Assembly (NCBI GenBank): GCA_038373865.1
Contig: JAXGGA010001165.1
Coordinates: 62,001 to 126,000 of the forward strand
Direction of reading: 5' to 3'
From: Uloborus plumipes
Lineage: Eukaryota > Arthropoda > Arachnida > Araneae > Uloboridae
DNA: 64,000 nucleotides
Position 1 is the first letter of the stretch; the number at the start of each line of letters is the position of its first letter. This document shows positions 21,715 to 33,003 of this stretch, piece after piece. The notes under the pieces are model-generated. The model was not told the DNA's origin. It was given only the letters and a program-made list of their open reading frames with translations, and did not search any database. Position numbers and translations under genes: made by a program.

Positions 21715-23445
21715 GAAACACCCAACATTTCATCTAAAGAACAAGTTACGCTGGTTCTGAGATATGTCCACTTTGGAGAAAGTGCGGAAATCAGGGAAGA
21801 CTTTGTATCTTTCATTGATGCGTTTGACGACGTGAAATCTGCCAGAAAACGTGATGATAATTCCGAGAATTCCGACTCAGATGACACTATTATTGATGAA
21901 ATTACTCAATCCCATTCTAACAACGCAGAAACTGAATTGTCATTGACAGGGAAGTCTCTAGTCAGGCCCGCCATTTAGGGGGGGGGGCAGGGGGGTTAAT
22001 TCCCCCCTGGCTTTGAGAAATCAATGTATTTACATATAAGTGGGCATGGTTTGTGATGTTTTCCGGTGAAATTGCATTGTGTTTGGACCCTTTGGCCCCC
22101 CTGGAAAAACTTGAAATGACGTCCCTGTCTCTAGGTCAAATTGTTCTATGAGAGCTCCAGTCCTTACATCTCCCCCTTGATAAATGTGTGGGCATTGGTA
22201 CAGATGGTTGTTCAGTTATGACATCAGACAACAAAGGTGCTGTTAAGGAAGTACAAACAACAGCAAAAAATGCAATTATGACCCCATGCTACAACCATAA
22301 ACTTAACTTAAGTATTTCTCAATCAACAAAGGTTGCAACTGCAGAAAAAACTATTTCTCTAATCAAAGAAATAAATACCTTTTTTTCCTTCCCCAAGCAA
22401 GTTATGGCTCTCAATGACTATATTGCTGGAAAACTAAAGCGTCTATGCGAAACTAGGTGGGTTGAGATGCACAATGGGGGTGCTACATTTCATTGCCAAC
22501 AAACCATTTATAGTTAAGGTTTTGGATGAAATTAGCGAATGGACAGATAAAGTTTCAGCAGGAAAAGCGTCCATACTGTCAGGAGCTCTGTGTGACCCTG
22601 AATTTATAGTTGGTTTATTTTGTCTCAGTGACATTCTATCATGCACGCTTCCTTTGAATTTAAAACTCCAAAAAGAGTCTTTTGACTTGGCAAAAGCTGG
22701 GAAACTTGTAAAACATTTAATTCAAGAGCTCCAACTGAGACGTTCTAAATTCAGAAAAAACAGTTTGCAATTATTTTTGCCGATATCAGTAAAATGGCGA
22801 ACACCCTTAATGTTGAAATAAAGAATCCCCGAAGTTGTGGTCGCCCTACAAAAAGACCAAACTATCTGACTGAAAGTCCTCAAGACTATTATAGAATTAC
22901 TACATATACCTCTTTTAGAAAACATATACTCAGACTTAGAAAGAAGATTTTCCACAGATGTCTTGGAGGCCTTTAAATTGCCACTTTTACTTCCTCAGTT
23001 GGTTGCCGACGTGGATAACGTAGAGGAATTTAGTCAGAGCCTCGTCCGAAGATTTTCGTCATTGTTTAAAGATGCTGAGGAAGTGCAAATGATGAAGCTT
23101 AAAGGAGAAATAAGCTTATGGCAACAAAAGTGGAAGCACAAAGAATGGGGTGTAAAACCATGTAGAGCAATAGAAGCCTTAAATATGTGTGACAGAGACG
23201 TCTTTCCGACAATCTATATTCTTCTTCAAGTCTTATGCACTTTGCCAGCAAGCAATGCAAGTGCAGAAAGGTCCTTTTCTTCTCTACGACGCCTAAAGTC
23301 CTGGACCAGATCGACTATGGTGCTTGACTGCGACTATGGACTTGTCGAACTAGCACTTCTGCACATCCATCAAGATATACAAATTGACCCAAATAATGTG
23401 TTAAATCGTTTTGCGAAATCAAAGAATCATCGCCTTTGCCTTTAA
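21715..23445 (+). pseudogene. hAT transposase relic (ZMYM1-like), frameshifted and interrupted
   Basis: Four blocks in order match ZMYM1-type hAT proteins: KEQVTLVLRYVHFGESAEIR (about 21740); CVGIGTDGCSVMTSDNKGAV (about 22185), with the Asp expected in this DUF4371 block, followed by CYNHKLNLSIS and KRLCETRWVEMH; a middle block to about 22960; and the C-terminal dimerisation block LPASNASAERSFSSLRRLKS with ELALLHIHQDI. The reading frame changes near 22455, 22790 and 22960. A TGA also interrupts it just after a MITE inserted at 21963-22127. Precise removal of that MITE with one target copy lets the frame read through the site, so the MITE came after the coding sequence. Borders of the parent element are unresolved; a CAGTGGCGGATCC-type terminus near 23897 is a candidate right end. 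Confidence 0.85.
21963..22127 (+). mobile_element. 165-bp hAT-type MITE inside the ZMYM1-like relic
   Basis: Ends are CAGGCCCGCCATTTAGG and, inward from the right, CAGGGACGTCATTTCAAG. The flanking 8-mers are TCTCTAGT and TCTCTAGG (7 of 8). The inside is nearly the same sequence as the inverted copy at 26136-26298, including ATTGCATTGTGTTTGGACCC. Confidence 0.85.
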
Positions 23446-26127
23446 ATTTATGCATAATTATGTATATATTTGTATATATTGCCATTCAATGTTGTATTAT
23501 AATTTTTTGAAACGTTACTTAGTAAATTCAAACAAGAGAAGGTCGGTTTTTCCAGCAATCTTTTTTTACTAAGTGTTCGTGACCACAAACTTGCTTGATC
23601 ACATTTGTATTTATTTTTTGCTGAATTGCTTTTTATATTTCATAGTTTCTGCTAATGTTTTTTTCTTAATTAACAAGTTCAACAATAAACAAACGGGGAT
23701 TGAAATTATTATCTGAGAATTTGTGACGAACAAAATTTGTATTGCATTTAATTCTTTATTAAAAAGCGCACTGCAAAAAGAGAGAGCTTTATGTTTAAAT
23801 ATTTTTGAGAGTTTGTTTAATATATCCCCCCCCCCCCCAATAAACAGTTTCTACAAAAGTTCCTCCCAAATACATAGTCTGGATCCGCCACTGGGGAGTT
23901 CATCAATTTTTGAAGGGGTGTGCTCCAGCTTTGGGAAGGGGAGACCAGGGCCGCACAAAGCCCGATCGGCGCCCTCGTACAAATGTCTTTTGAGCGCCTT
24001 ATGCAGTAATTTTCGATAGTTAACACCAACAGTGATGTTTTATAGACAAATATAATTTAGAAAAATAAGTTTTGCGGATAATGATTAAGTACTTCCAAAT
24101 GTCGCAAAACTTCTTCACACATAACATTACATTTTCATTTTATTCAAAATGATTATTCTCAATTTTCGTTCTATTTTTTTAAGCAGTATGTTTTTTAAAA
24201 TATATCCTGAAACATTTATTTCGTAAAAGTGTTAGAATATAAAGAATATTAAACTTTAGAAACTCAAACTAAAATAGTAACTTATTGTATTCATGGCTAG
24301 CCTTTGACAGTATACCCCCCCCCCCCCCCCCACTAAGTCATCATTCAAATATTATTTCTTTATATCAATATTTGATTTGTCTTCTGAATCACACAAATTA
24401 AAATTTGCATAGATAATATGTGACAAATAGATACAATAAAAACCTCAAAACTAAATTCAAAATTTTTAATTTAACCCAAAAGGCTTGCATTCTTAATGCG
24501 GAGAAAAATGTCATGTTTCCCGGTGTTAAATAGTTTTTTTAAAAAAGTAATTGTTAAAGAAGAAGAAATCGGGTATTAAATCAGTAAAGATGAATTGAAA
24601 GTGTGTGTGGGAGATGGGGGAGGGGGGGCAAGCATTAATTAAAAAACTTAAAAATCAAAATAGGTAAAAGCATGAGTGCAACTGCTCGTAGAATTTAATG
24701 CACTGAAATATTAGTTGTCAATGGCGCAGCCAGAATTTACTTTCTGGGGCTGGGGATCAAATCAGACCTTATGTGTACATAAACTATAAATGTTTCGTGA
24801 TATTTATTAAAACCAAGGGTTCTCGAGGAATTTCGGGGTGGGGAGCGGTGGGTCAAAAGAGACTTTTCATAGTTGTTTGAATGACAATCCCAATTATTTT
24901 TAAATTAAATTAAAATATATAAATAATCAAAAGTAAATAAAAGCAACAAAGTTTTCAAAATTTATGGCTTTAACAAGGCTTTGTAACAACGTTTGTTACA
25001 AAGAGATAACCATCAACTATTATTGAGAAAATTATTAGAAGTCATTACAGGGATCTGATTACAACAGTTAATTTTGACAAAACAATTTTTCACTACTTAA
25101 GTCTAGCTTTTTTAATTGTTAATTAGAACATGCTTTGAACAAAGTACTGTTAAGACGAAATGTTCTCGATCACTACCTTAATGTTTGTTTTTTACTTCTT
25201 CTCGGATAAGACAAACTATGGTAAATATGAAATGATTTCAAAGAAAAATTTATATTTCTGTGGTAATTTCAAAATATACTATCTATTTTCATATCAGCTA
25301 TTAAAGATCATTTAAATTAAAAAGTAAAATAAAGACACCTAATTAATCATTAAACTACATTAAATTATTACTTGTGTAGAATTGTTGCAAAATTATTATA
25401 AAACAAAAACATTCATAGTTAAATTAATTTCATACATAAAAAATGTTTTTTTGTGGTGCCGGGCTTTAGTACCCCCTCCTTATCTGATGGATTACAAATC
25501 AAATAGGGCACAGCTATCCAACACTGGAGATAAAGATAGTTTTGTGGCATGCTTGCAATCATGCAAGTCGAGGAAAAGATTAGAAGGAATGCAGTTGAGC
25601 AGCAGCATAATTTGCTGACAGGGTCGTAATTTGGCAGGGAATACTTGACATATATTACTGGGGCTCGGAGCTTTGGGGGCCTGTAAGCTCATGAAACTGT
25701 TTTGCCAATGATATTGTTAATAATTTCATCGCAAAAAAAAAAAAAAAAAACTATTTTTCAATAAAGAAAAAAAAAAACAATCTCGCATTACATTACCGAT
25801 TCTCGATATGCAAAACAATTGCTAGTATAAGAATGAATTAAATACGCTTCTATGAAGAAAAAATAGCAAAAGATTTTGAGTACATAGTGTAATTCCTTAA
25901 ACCTAGTCAAAGTCGAAAACAGCCTCATAAACCTAAACCACAAGAAGTGAATACAGGGGTGGTGGTAAGTAGAACTTACTTTAAAATTTTTTATTAACAT
26001 TTTAGGTAACTTTTTATTTGAAAATTTGAACTTTTTTCCGTAGTCCATCCAACTTCGCTTTATTGAAAATTCATAGCATATTATGTTACTTTACTTATAT
26101 CAGACATGACAAATTATCCAATTTTTG
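23446..26127. other. NIPA intron 1 segment with homopolymer C tracts
   Basis: C runs near 23827 and 24316 (17 bases), G-rich patches near 24610 and 24830, and a CTGGATCCGCCACTG sequence near 23880-23895 that resembles hAT MITE ends elsewhere in the window. No coding sequence or complete element is recognised. Confidence 0.4.
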
Positions 26128-26135
26128 CTAAATAA

Positions 26136-26298
26136 TAGGGTTATCATTTCATGTTTTTCCAGGGGGGGGGGGAGGGCAAAGGGTCCAAACACAATGCAAT
26201 TTCATCGAAAACCTCAAAAGCCACGCTTACTTTAGGTAAGTACATTGATTTCTTTAAGTCAGGGGAGGGGGCAATTGACCCCCCTAAATGACGGCCTG
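26136..26298 (-). mobile_element. 163-bp hAT-type MITE, second copy
   Basis: Perfect 8-bp duplication CTAAATAA (26128-26135 and 26299-26306). The right end read inward is CAGGCCGTCATTTAGGGGG; the left end is the mutated TAGGGTTATCATTTCATG. It is the inverted relative of the copy at 21963-22127. Confidence 0.85.
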
Positions 26299-26306
26299 CT
26301 AAATAA

Positions 26307-27039
26307 AGATATGGTATTTGTAAATATATTTTTATGCTGACTTCAAATGGCAATTTTTAAATTTACATCAAAATTTAAAAATTCAATTATAAGCAACTAA
26401 ACAATGCAACATTTCACATGAATGCAATTTTCAACCATTCATTTTAAAGTTCGTAAGTGTATGAAAGAAAGGAAATCACATCATAAAAATATGCAATGGG
26501 GCGGCGTAGGGGCATGGGGAAGTGTATGATGCCCAACAGTAAAATTGATACCCAGCCCCATTGCTTGTAGCGGTGGCCTTGGACGCTGATAGATGGTTTA
26601 TGTGGCTATTAAGACAATGATGGTTAAATTGAAGTTTTCGGCAAAGACAGCCCTTATATTTTAGTTTTGTCTGTTTCTTATAAATATATTGTACATTATT
26701 TAATGTATTAAATAAACATCAAAGTGACTAAATATCAGTCTCTTAATTTTGGATTGTCATTACGTTAGGAGTGTCCATTTACACAAGTCGAACTTCATTG
26801 TCACATCACCCGAGAGGTATACAAAGTGTTGTCATAGCCAGAGTGACATATTAACGAGGACAGATTTTAAAAATATAAATTAAATTAAATCAAATTAAAA
26901 TTAGATCAAAAGAATAAATAATATTTATTAATTAGATTTAGTTAACCTAATTGTGAATTATTGACGGACAAGTTCAGTTTGAGGTACTCAAAACGAAATA
27001 CATAAGAACTCCACATTTAAGGCATTTAAAATTACTAAC
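26307..27039. other. NIPA intron 1, 5' part, nothing recognised
   Basis: A+T-rich sequence up to the exon 1 splice donor. No further structure is seen. Confidence 0.5.
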
Positions 27040-27214
27040 CAGCTCTGGTTGCACCTGCCAAATTAAGACGCAACAAACCCTTTTTCTTAATAACAAAACT
27101 TGATCCAATGAAGACACTTGAAGAGATAGCTAATCCAAGTCCAACATAAAAGTTGTATGCTAAATGTGGTGGTTCATCTGAGTCAGTAGAACTCATGTTT
27201 TTATGGAGCCATGC
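27040..27214 (-). CDS. NIPA: NIPA-type magnesium transporter, first coding exon
   Basis: The exon follows TTAATATTTAG on the minus strand and ends before a GTTAGT donor. Translation starts at 27196 (AAAACATGA, A at -3) and gives 52 codons plus one base. [15 protein letters not shown] is followed by the membrane segment [20 protein letters not shown] and then [11 protein letters not shown]-x-G-L-G-L-A-x-S-S-S-x-F-I-G-x-S-F is the hallmark first helix of NIPA proteins, which carry Mg2+ across membranes. The last base joins exon 2 to make Gly in R-A-G-H-G-G-Y. Because an acceptor precedes the ATG, at least one upstream non-coding exon is expected. The 5' UTR part holds a minimal upstream ORF (ATG GCT CCA TAA, 27212-27201) that ends four bases before the true start. 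Confidence 0.93.
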
Positions 27215-27736
27215 CTAAATATTAACACAAAATAGAATTAATTTTCAAAGAAAAATTATATGTAAATTAGAGCAAATAAATGGAATTGAATGACGACTAA
27301 CAAGTAGCTAGAAACCCCTAACCACAAAAAACAAGAATGTCACAAAAATTTGAAAACTAGCAATACAAAGAGCTAGTTTGATTATCTGACTGGCTATCTG
27401 GGGATTGCCATGTGCGTTTTTGCACAAGTCTTTTTTACATATATTTAAAACCTTATTTCACTATTTTAAGAAATTTAATAGCATTTTTTTTTAAAATTGC
27501 AAACCTATTTAGCATGAAGAAAAAATAAAACATTTTTCTACTAAAAATTTTAATTTTAAGTGAAATTTAATGCAATTTAAGGCAACAAAAGATATTTTAA
27601 TGCATTTTTGTGAGGGATAGCAATTTACTCTTAAATAGACTGCTCCGATAGAAAAGAAATAGTGACATTTTCAGAGTTTCCTCCTCAAAAGGTTATAAGG
27701 AAAAAAAAATCCTTTCTCCATTTAATAAAATGAGTC
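27215..27736. other. upstream intron of NIPA, nothing recognised
   Basis: A+T-rich sequence between the first coding exon and the hAT relic at 27745. No exon or RNA gene is recognised. Confidence 0.45.
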
Positions 27737-27744
27737 TCATAAAG

Positions 27745-28978
27745 CAGGGACGTGCCAACGTTTTGAAGAGGGGGGGGGGGGGGGTGCAAATGAAAAAAAT
27801 TACAACCAATAGAGCACAAACTTTTTTTTAATTGTTTTTTTCTTAATTTCTTAGGGAAAAATAAAATCCTGATACATTAAATGCCAAATACGCTTTTTAT
27901 TTCCGCAGTTCTGCAGATAAATTCCTTGCAAATGGAATCTAGATCCAATTTGGCAGTGGTACAAGATTCGTGTATGTTCAGCAGAAGGAGGCGAGTCAAA
28001 CGTTTTTGCGACATATTGGATCGCAAGTACATTTTTACTCGCCAAAGTGAACTAAATGACCTTTCGGCTGATGCTACTGAAGCTGGAACCGGTGCGAATA
28101 AGTTCAACTAATTTAATAACTTCACTCAGTAGCTGTCTAATGGTACTTGATTCAACTATAATTTTTTTGCAAATATCAAAGGAAGATAATTCTCCCTTTG
28201 TTACAGCAGGTAGCAGAATTAATTGGGTCTCTAACTTTTCGATATCAAAGTCACTTGCATAGACACCCAATTTTTCTTGCATGGGACTTCCTCTTGCTGT
28301 ACTTGTCAGCACTTCTTCTAGCTGAATAATATTCATCATTCCGGTTTGGTGGAACCACTTTTTGATTTCTTCAATCACTATGTCCATTACTGTGGAAAAG
28401 CATTGTCGGAGTTTGACAGTTTCTGTTAAATTCGCAGCAATTAAATAGTCAGATACGTTGGAGTTCTCTAAGCGACATGGAACCTTTCTTTCTCGCAATT
28501 TCTGTGGTAGCTCCAAACCTAAAAGTTAAGTTCCACTGTTTCCTTAGTTTCTGTCCAGAGACAATCAAAATAATCTTCTGTTCACATAGAAGCTGCAGAA
28601 AGAGTTCATAATTCCTTCAGGAGCCTATAATCAAGTCTGGTAGTCAAGCTATTAATGGAATTCTCGGAAACGACATCTCATTCGGGCTCCGAGGCAATGA
28701 CAGCCCCTCAGCGGACAGCAATATTTGATCTGTCTAGAGCCCCCAGAGAAGAATAGTAGCCTTAGTTCTGCCGCCTCCCTCAACCCTCCCACCCACTTGG
28801 TGGTATGTCCTGACCCTTTAGGGAGTGACACGGCACATCAATTAAGACCTTAAGACCGTAAAGGATCACGTTCCTGCCTGTTGTTAAACGTTTTTGGGAA
28901 TAGCGGTGCTATCGATTATATCCGCACCAAGTTTTTCAAATTTTTAATAAATGGGGGGGGGGGGGTGGCACCTGCCTG
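27745..28978 (-). mobile_element. hAT element with degraded transposase (third hAT lineage)
   Basis: Ends are CAGGGACGTGCCAACG at the left and, inward from the right, CAGGCAGGTGCCACCCCC. Both ends lie next to G runs of about 14 (27769 and 28953). The flanking octamers are TCATAAAG and TCATAAGT, an imperfect duplication. Minus-strand coding relics of a ZMYM1-like transposase lie inside. Confidence 0.75.
27877..28516 (-). pseudogene. hAT transposase C-terminal relic (ZMYM1-like)
   Basis: Two overlapping frames carry it. The upstream part (from about 28516) contains LRERKVPCRLENSNVSDYL. The downstream part (from about 28107) contains the dimerisation block PVPASVASAERSFSSLWRVK followed by M-Y-L-R-S-N-M-S-Q-K-R-L and LLLLNIHES. 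The change of frame near 28055-28105 breaks the gene. The N-terminal finger and the first catalytic Asp region are not visible. It resembles the 21.7-23.4 kb relic in family but not closely in sequence, so they are separate lineages. Confidence 0.8.
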
Positions 28979-28986
28979 TCATAAGT

Positions 28987-31036
28987 GATTTATTAGTAAT
29001 AACTTAAAAAAGAAAATGTAGTCAGAAAAGAATTTTTTCCTTGTGCACTTTTACAAGCAGAAATTTTCATATGTGTAACAGCTTTTTCCATTTGAGCTGT
29101 CTGCTTTTCCATTGTGTTTTTCTTTATTTTTTAAAATTTTTCGAAAAAGAAAACTAAATTCTGAGGAACTAATACTAAAAAATCCATTTTTTGTCTAACT
29201 TCATTACTTACAGCATGGTTTATATATTTGATTCTTGTGAAAACTCAAACCTGATTTTTAAAATAATTGATGAGTGTTGAAAAAGTTCAGTATATACTTA
29301 AAAAGAAAAATCTTTAACTCCTTGCACCTGCAAGTAACTGCATATTAAATCAATATAAAAGTATTTATTTGGTGATGATTAATTTCGACTTATATCAAAA
29401 TATCTTATGTGTTCAAAAATTATACATAATTCAAGAAATTACTGCTAATTAAGATTTATAATTAAATGTCACTTTTATGAAAGTAATTAGAAGGATACGT
29501 CTAACATCTTTTTGAAAAAAAATGTGAAGGTGTAATTGAGGAGAAAAATTTCTTTTTAAAATTAAGAATTTATTTGCATACGTTTGGATAAAATATTAAA
29601 CAAAATCTATTACTAAAAAAATCTTGAAACATTAAACAACTTTGATTAATTCCTGTCACTGTAAGTTTTAATTACTTATAGGGAGATAGAGATAAGGCTT
29701 GTTGGACCTGGTCTCAAAAATTTTAATGTTAATTTTTTAATTTTAATTTATGACCAATGAGTAGCATTTATAATCCTACAAATTCCATAACAAAACTACA
29801 TGGTACCAGTTATATTCAATAAATTTTATTTTAGAAAATTTTTTTATTGTTGATTTTTTAGTGCTGAGTGATTTTTAAGAGTCTGCAGCTTTATTTATTT
29901 TTTCATGGTTTTCATGAAGAAGGGAACAATAGATTCAACTCCCCTCTTAAAGTAAGTTCTTTCAGTTCATAATTATTTGTAGTTTATTTTTGGAAATTAT
30001 AAAAGAAATATCACGGCATTTTCCCGGACGAAGAACATGGGGTATGGTGTTTCACTTTAAGAAAACCAACAAAAAAATAAAACTTTTGGAAGAATTAAGA
30101 TCAGTAATAGCAAAAGAAAAGTCGACAATCCGAGTGGATCTGATTCTTGAGAAAATGTAGATGGTTCTAGCATAAACAGCACAGAAGTAGAAGTTGGTCA
30201 ATTAATCTCACATTATTATATAAACTATATGTTTTTTCATGCTAAACACAAAAGAACATAAAATAGTTAAAATGTTTCATAATATTTATCATTAAAATTC
30301 TTATAGAAGGGTTTTCATAATGCTGGCCAATAAGGCTCCACCAATGGGATTTTTTGGCCCATGCCGATTGTTCAGAGTTGGCCGATTGCTGATTTTCCTC
30401 CTCTTCCAATGGCAAAAAAATCAACGATTAAAAAAATAAATGTTTATAAGAGGTTTGATGGGTCATCATATATTCATTTCATTCTACTTATTTTTCAGTC
30501 ATTCTGATTTGGACCTACATTTCTGTTTTACTACCACTCGACAAAAGCAAGCTGCTTGAGAACTCATTCGTACCATTTGTTCTTCATGCATAAACTAAAT
30601 TTCAACAAAACATAAATCTGTAGACATGCCAGTTAATTTCATCAGTAAAAACACAGATGAACTTTCAGAAGCTCTAATACAAGAAAACAAGTGCACAAAA
30701 TAGTGTTGTCAAAACTTACCTATAAAACTTACAAGAAATGAGTTTCTAGCCTTTATAGCGTAATTAAAAAAAATCATTCTTTTTTACATCATATGAAGTA
30801 AAAAACTATTGGTACATTGAAATTTTTTTTGGTGTGATGTCTCCAGTTTCGTGGAATTGCCATTCACGTCTTTTGTTATTTCATACTTAAAATTTAATTT
30901 TCTGATAAAAACTCTCATTTATAAAGTAACTTATTTTAAAATGTACATTTCAATGACATTATTACATTTTTTTGTTTTAAACGCAGCTTGTTTCACTCAT
31001 TTTCTACGTTTTTTGAACAATATATAGCAAAGTTAC
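28987..31036. other. non-coding, upstream intron of NIPA, nothing recognised
   Basis: A+T-rich sequence without a recognisable exon, repeat border or RNA gene. The short frame at 30242-30424 has no features. Confidence 0.4.
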
Positions 31037-31041
31037 TTACA

Positions 31042-31460
31042 GATAACTTGTTTTATACATAAAACTACTTTTCTGTGCACGTTGGTCACTGCAGTAACAA
31101 TCTCCGGTTTATTGTTCCCATATTGGCAGCTTTATCGGCTTCATGGTAATCACTAAATTGGCTTCTTAAGAAGCCTCGGTTTAAATCGCCAAGAAAAAGA
31201 ACACATTATGTTTCGCCAAGTAGCAGGGTTGTCTTTTTCTGCATTAACTGTCGCTCAGCATTATATGGGATTACAACGAGAAAAAAAAGTGGGTGTTGCT
31301 CCAAACAATGTTGGTTGTAACCATAGAGATCCAACGAGCACGTGACTCCCAAAGTTTTCTCCCGTATCATCAGCCGCCATATTGAGTGGGTCAACTTCCG
31401 TGTTTCCGTGTCTGTTTCGAGCCACGGAGTAGAAAGGAGAGAAATGTTCTACGGATGCGC
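31042..31460 (-). promoter_or_regulatory. candidate NIPA promoter and non-coding first exon
   Basis: On the minus strand this stretch is richer in G+C and CpG than its surroundings. It contains TCACGTG (an E-box), the sequence CAATATGGCGGCTGATGA that resembles YY1-type start-site elements (near 31380), and a strong splice donor CTGTAAGT at about 31042-31036. It lies about 3.8 kb upstream of the first coding exon, which needs an upstream donor. The ATG in ATATGGCGG opens a frame of about 40 codons that would act as an upstream ORF. No transcript evidence is available, and the segment abuts the end of a giant inverted repeat, so part of it could be transposon sequence. Confidence 0.3.
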
Positions 31461-32040
31461 TAGTTTGAAAGTGGCAACGAATTCTCACCGCCGCCAGAGG
31501 ACGCTGCTCGACAAACGCTCCCTATCTCCTACGGGAATCAATGTAAATTAGGGTGGAGCGAAAAACAAAAATTTTGAAATTTTATTCTGTAATACCCGGC
31601 AACAGCTGTGCATGCGTAAGTACAAAACGCATGTAAAATATTATCAAGCTTAAACAACTCCTTTAGGTTCCTACCAGGGCTTGAATTTCTCTAAAAATAC
31701 GAAAAAATGTCAATTTTCTAAAAATTTTTGGAAAATATAAATATTAACCATTTTTATTCTATAACCATTAAAATGCTTCCTTTGAACACTCTTTTCATGC
31801 ATCTTCAAAATTATTTACATTCTAATCAGTATTAAATTCGTACATAAACCGTAAAGTTCCGTAAAATTAACCAAAAATTGACTGTTTTTACCATTTTTTG
31901 CACATAACAATAATTCTTCTTTTGTAATCCAGATTATATATTTTTACAATGAATGGGCAAAATGCAGCTTTTAGTTTTAAATGCAATTATATTTCTTTAC
32001 ATTAACATCCCAGAACGCACTACAAGCAGGTATACCTAGG

Positions 32041-32722
32041 TAGAGATGCAAAGAGTGGAAAAAACCCAGTTTATTCCCGGGAAAAAACCGGGTTTTTTGG
32101 GAAGGGAATTTTGAAAATTCCCGGTAGTTTTGGGAATTTTCAAAGTGTTAAAAAATTCTGCTTTTAAAATTTTTAATTATTACCCTAATTAGATACATTC
32201 AAAAGATATTTCCTATAGTTATGTTTTGCAGTATATGGAATTGCTTATCAGAAAATTATTTCAAAATAATAAGTGAAAGAGGCCATCCTATCTTGAGTTT
32301 GTTTTGTCACGGGGTATAATTTCAAATTGAGATTGCTTCTACGCGTGTTAATTGATGTTTTTTTTTATTTTTAAATAAAATGTTTAGTATTTAATGAAAC
32401 TAACATAACTTTTTTTTAGATAACTAACACAAAAGTTTTTTCAATGTTTTTTTCAGCATATTTTTTTTTTCTCTCTTTTTTAACAGCTCCAAAGGTAGTG
32501 ACACTTAATAACAGTACTGTTTTGAAAGTTGTTGCATTTTTAACTCAAATAATGACGAAGTCTTTATATTTTACTCATACATTAGGCATAACAACTATGT
32601 AGAAAATTACTATGTTTGTTTACAGTCAAAATTCCCAATGTTCCCCAAAATTCCAGGTTTATTCCCCGAAATTCCCGGGTTTTTTCCCAGCTCTCAAAAA
32701 CTACGGGTTTTTTGCATCTCTA
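32041..32722. mobile_element. hAT-type MITE with CCCGGGAATTT-rich ends
   Basis: Ends TAGAGATGCAAAGAG and, inward from the right, TAGAGATGCAAAAAACCCG. Flanking octamers are TACCTAGG (32033-32040) and TACCTAAG (32723-32730). AAATTCCCGGG/GGGTTTTTTCCC motifs repeat near both ends. The open frame from 32612 is made of these motifs and is not a gene. Confidence 0.82.
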
Positions 32723-33003
32723 TACCTAAGTATTACCTGCCTTCCTGCTGTACCATACCTTTCCCATTCACCCAGCCACGTTGTTTACTTATTTTCAACA
32801 TATTTACATGATGCAATTACTATCTGATGTTAAACAGGTTTCTCCTTTTGAACCAAACTTCGAAGTTTAACTCATGACCTAGTTTTTACATTGACGATTG
32901 CGAGCATAAAGTTTTTCATTCAAATTCATATCTTGTCTCTTACAGCAATCTGCCGTTTCACTAACCAGTTTTGAACCCTTAAAACAGTCGGAGTGTAGAA
33001 GAG

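Noticed and set aside
23870..23897. Complete hAT MITE ending CTGGATCCGCCACTG
   Set aside because: No matching opposite end or octamer duplication could be found, so it is only mentioned as a candidate border.
31206..31551. Short overlapping frames including one starting at ATATGGCGGC
   Set aside because: Not called as protein-coding: no homology recognised, and the region fits better as 5' UTR/promoter or transposon tip.
32612..32827. Plus-strand frame with Pro/Phe/Lys repeats
   Set aside because: Made of the AAATTCCCGGG-type subterminal motifs of a hAT MITE.
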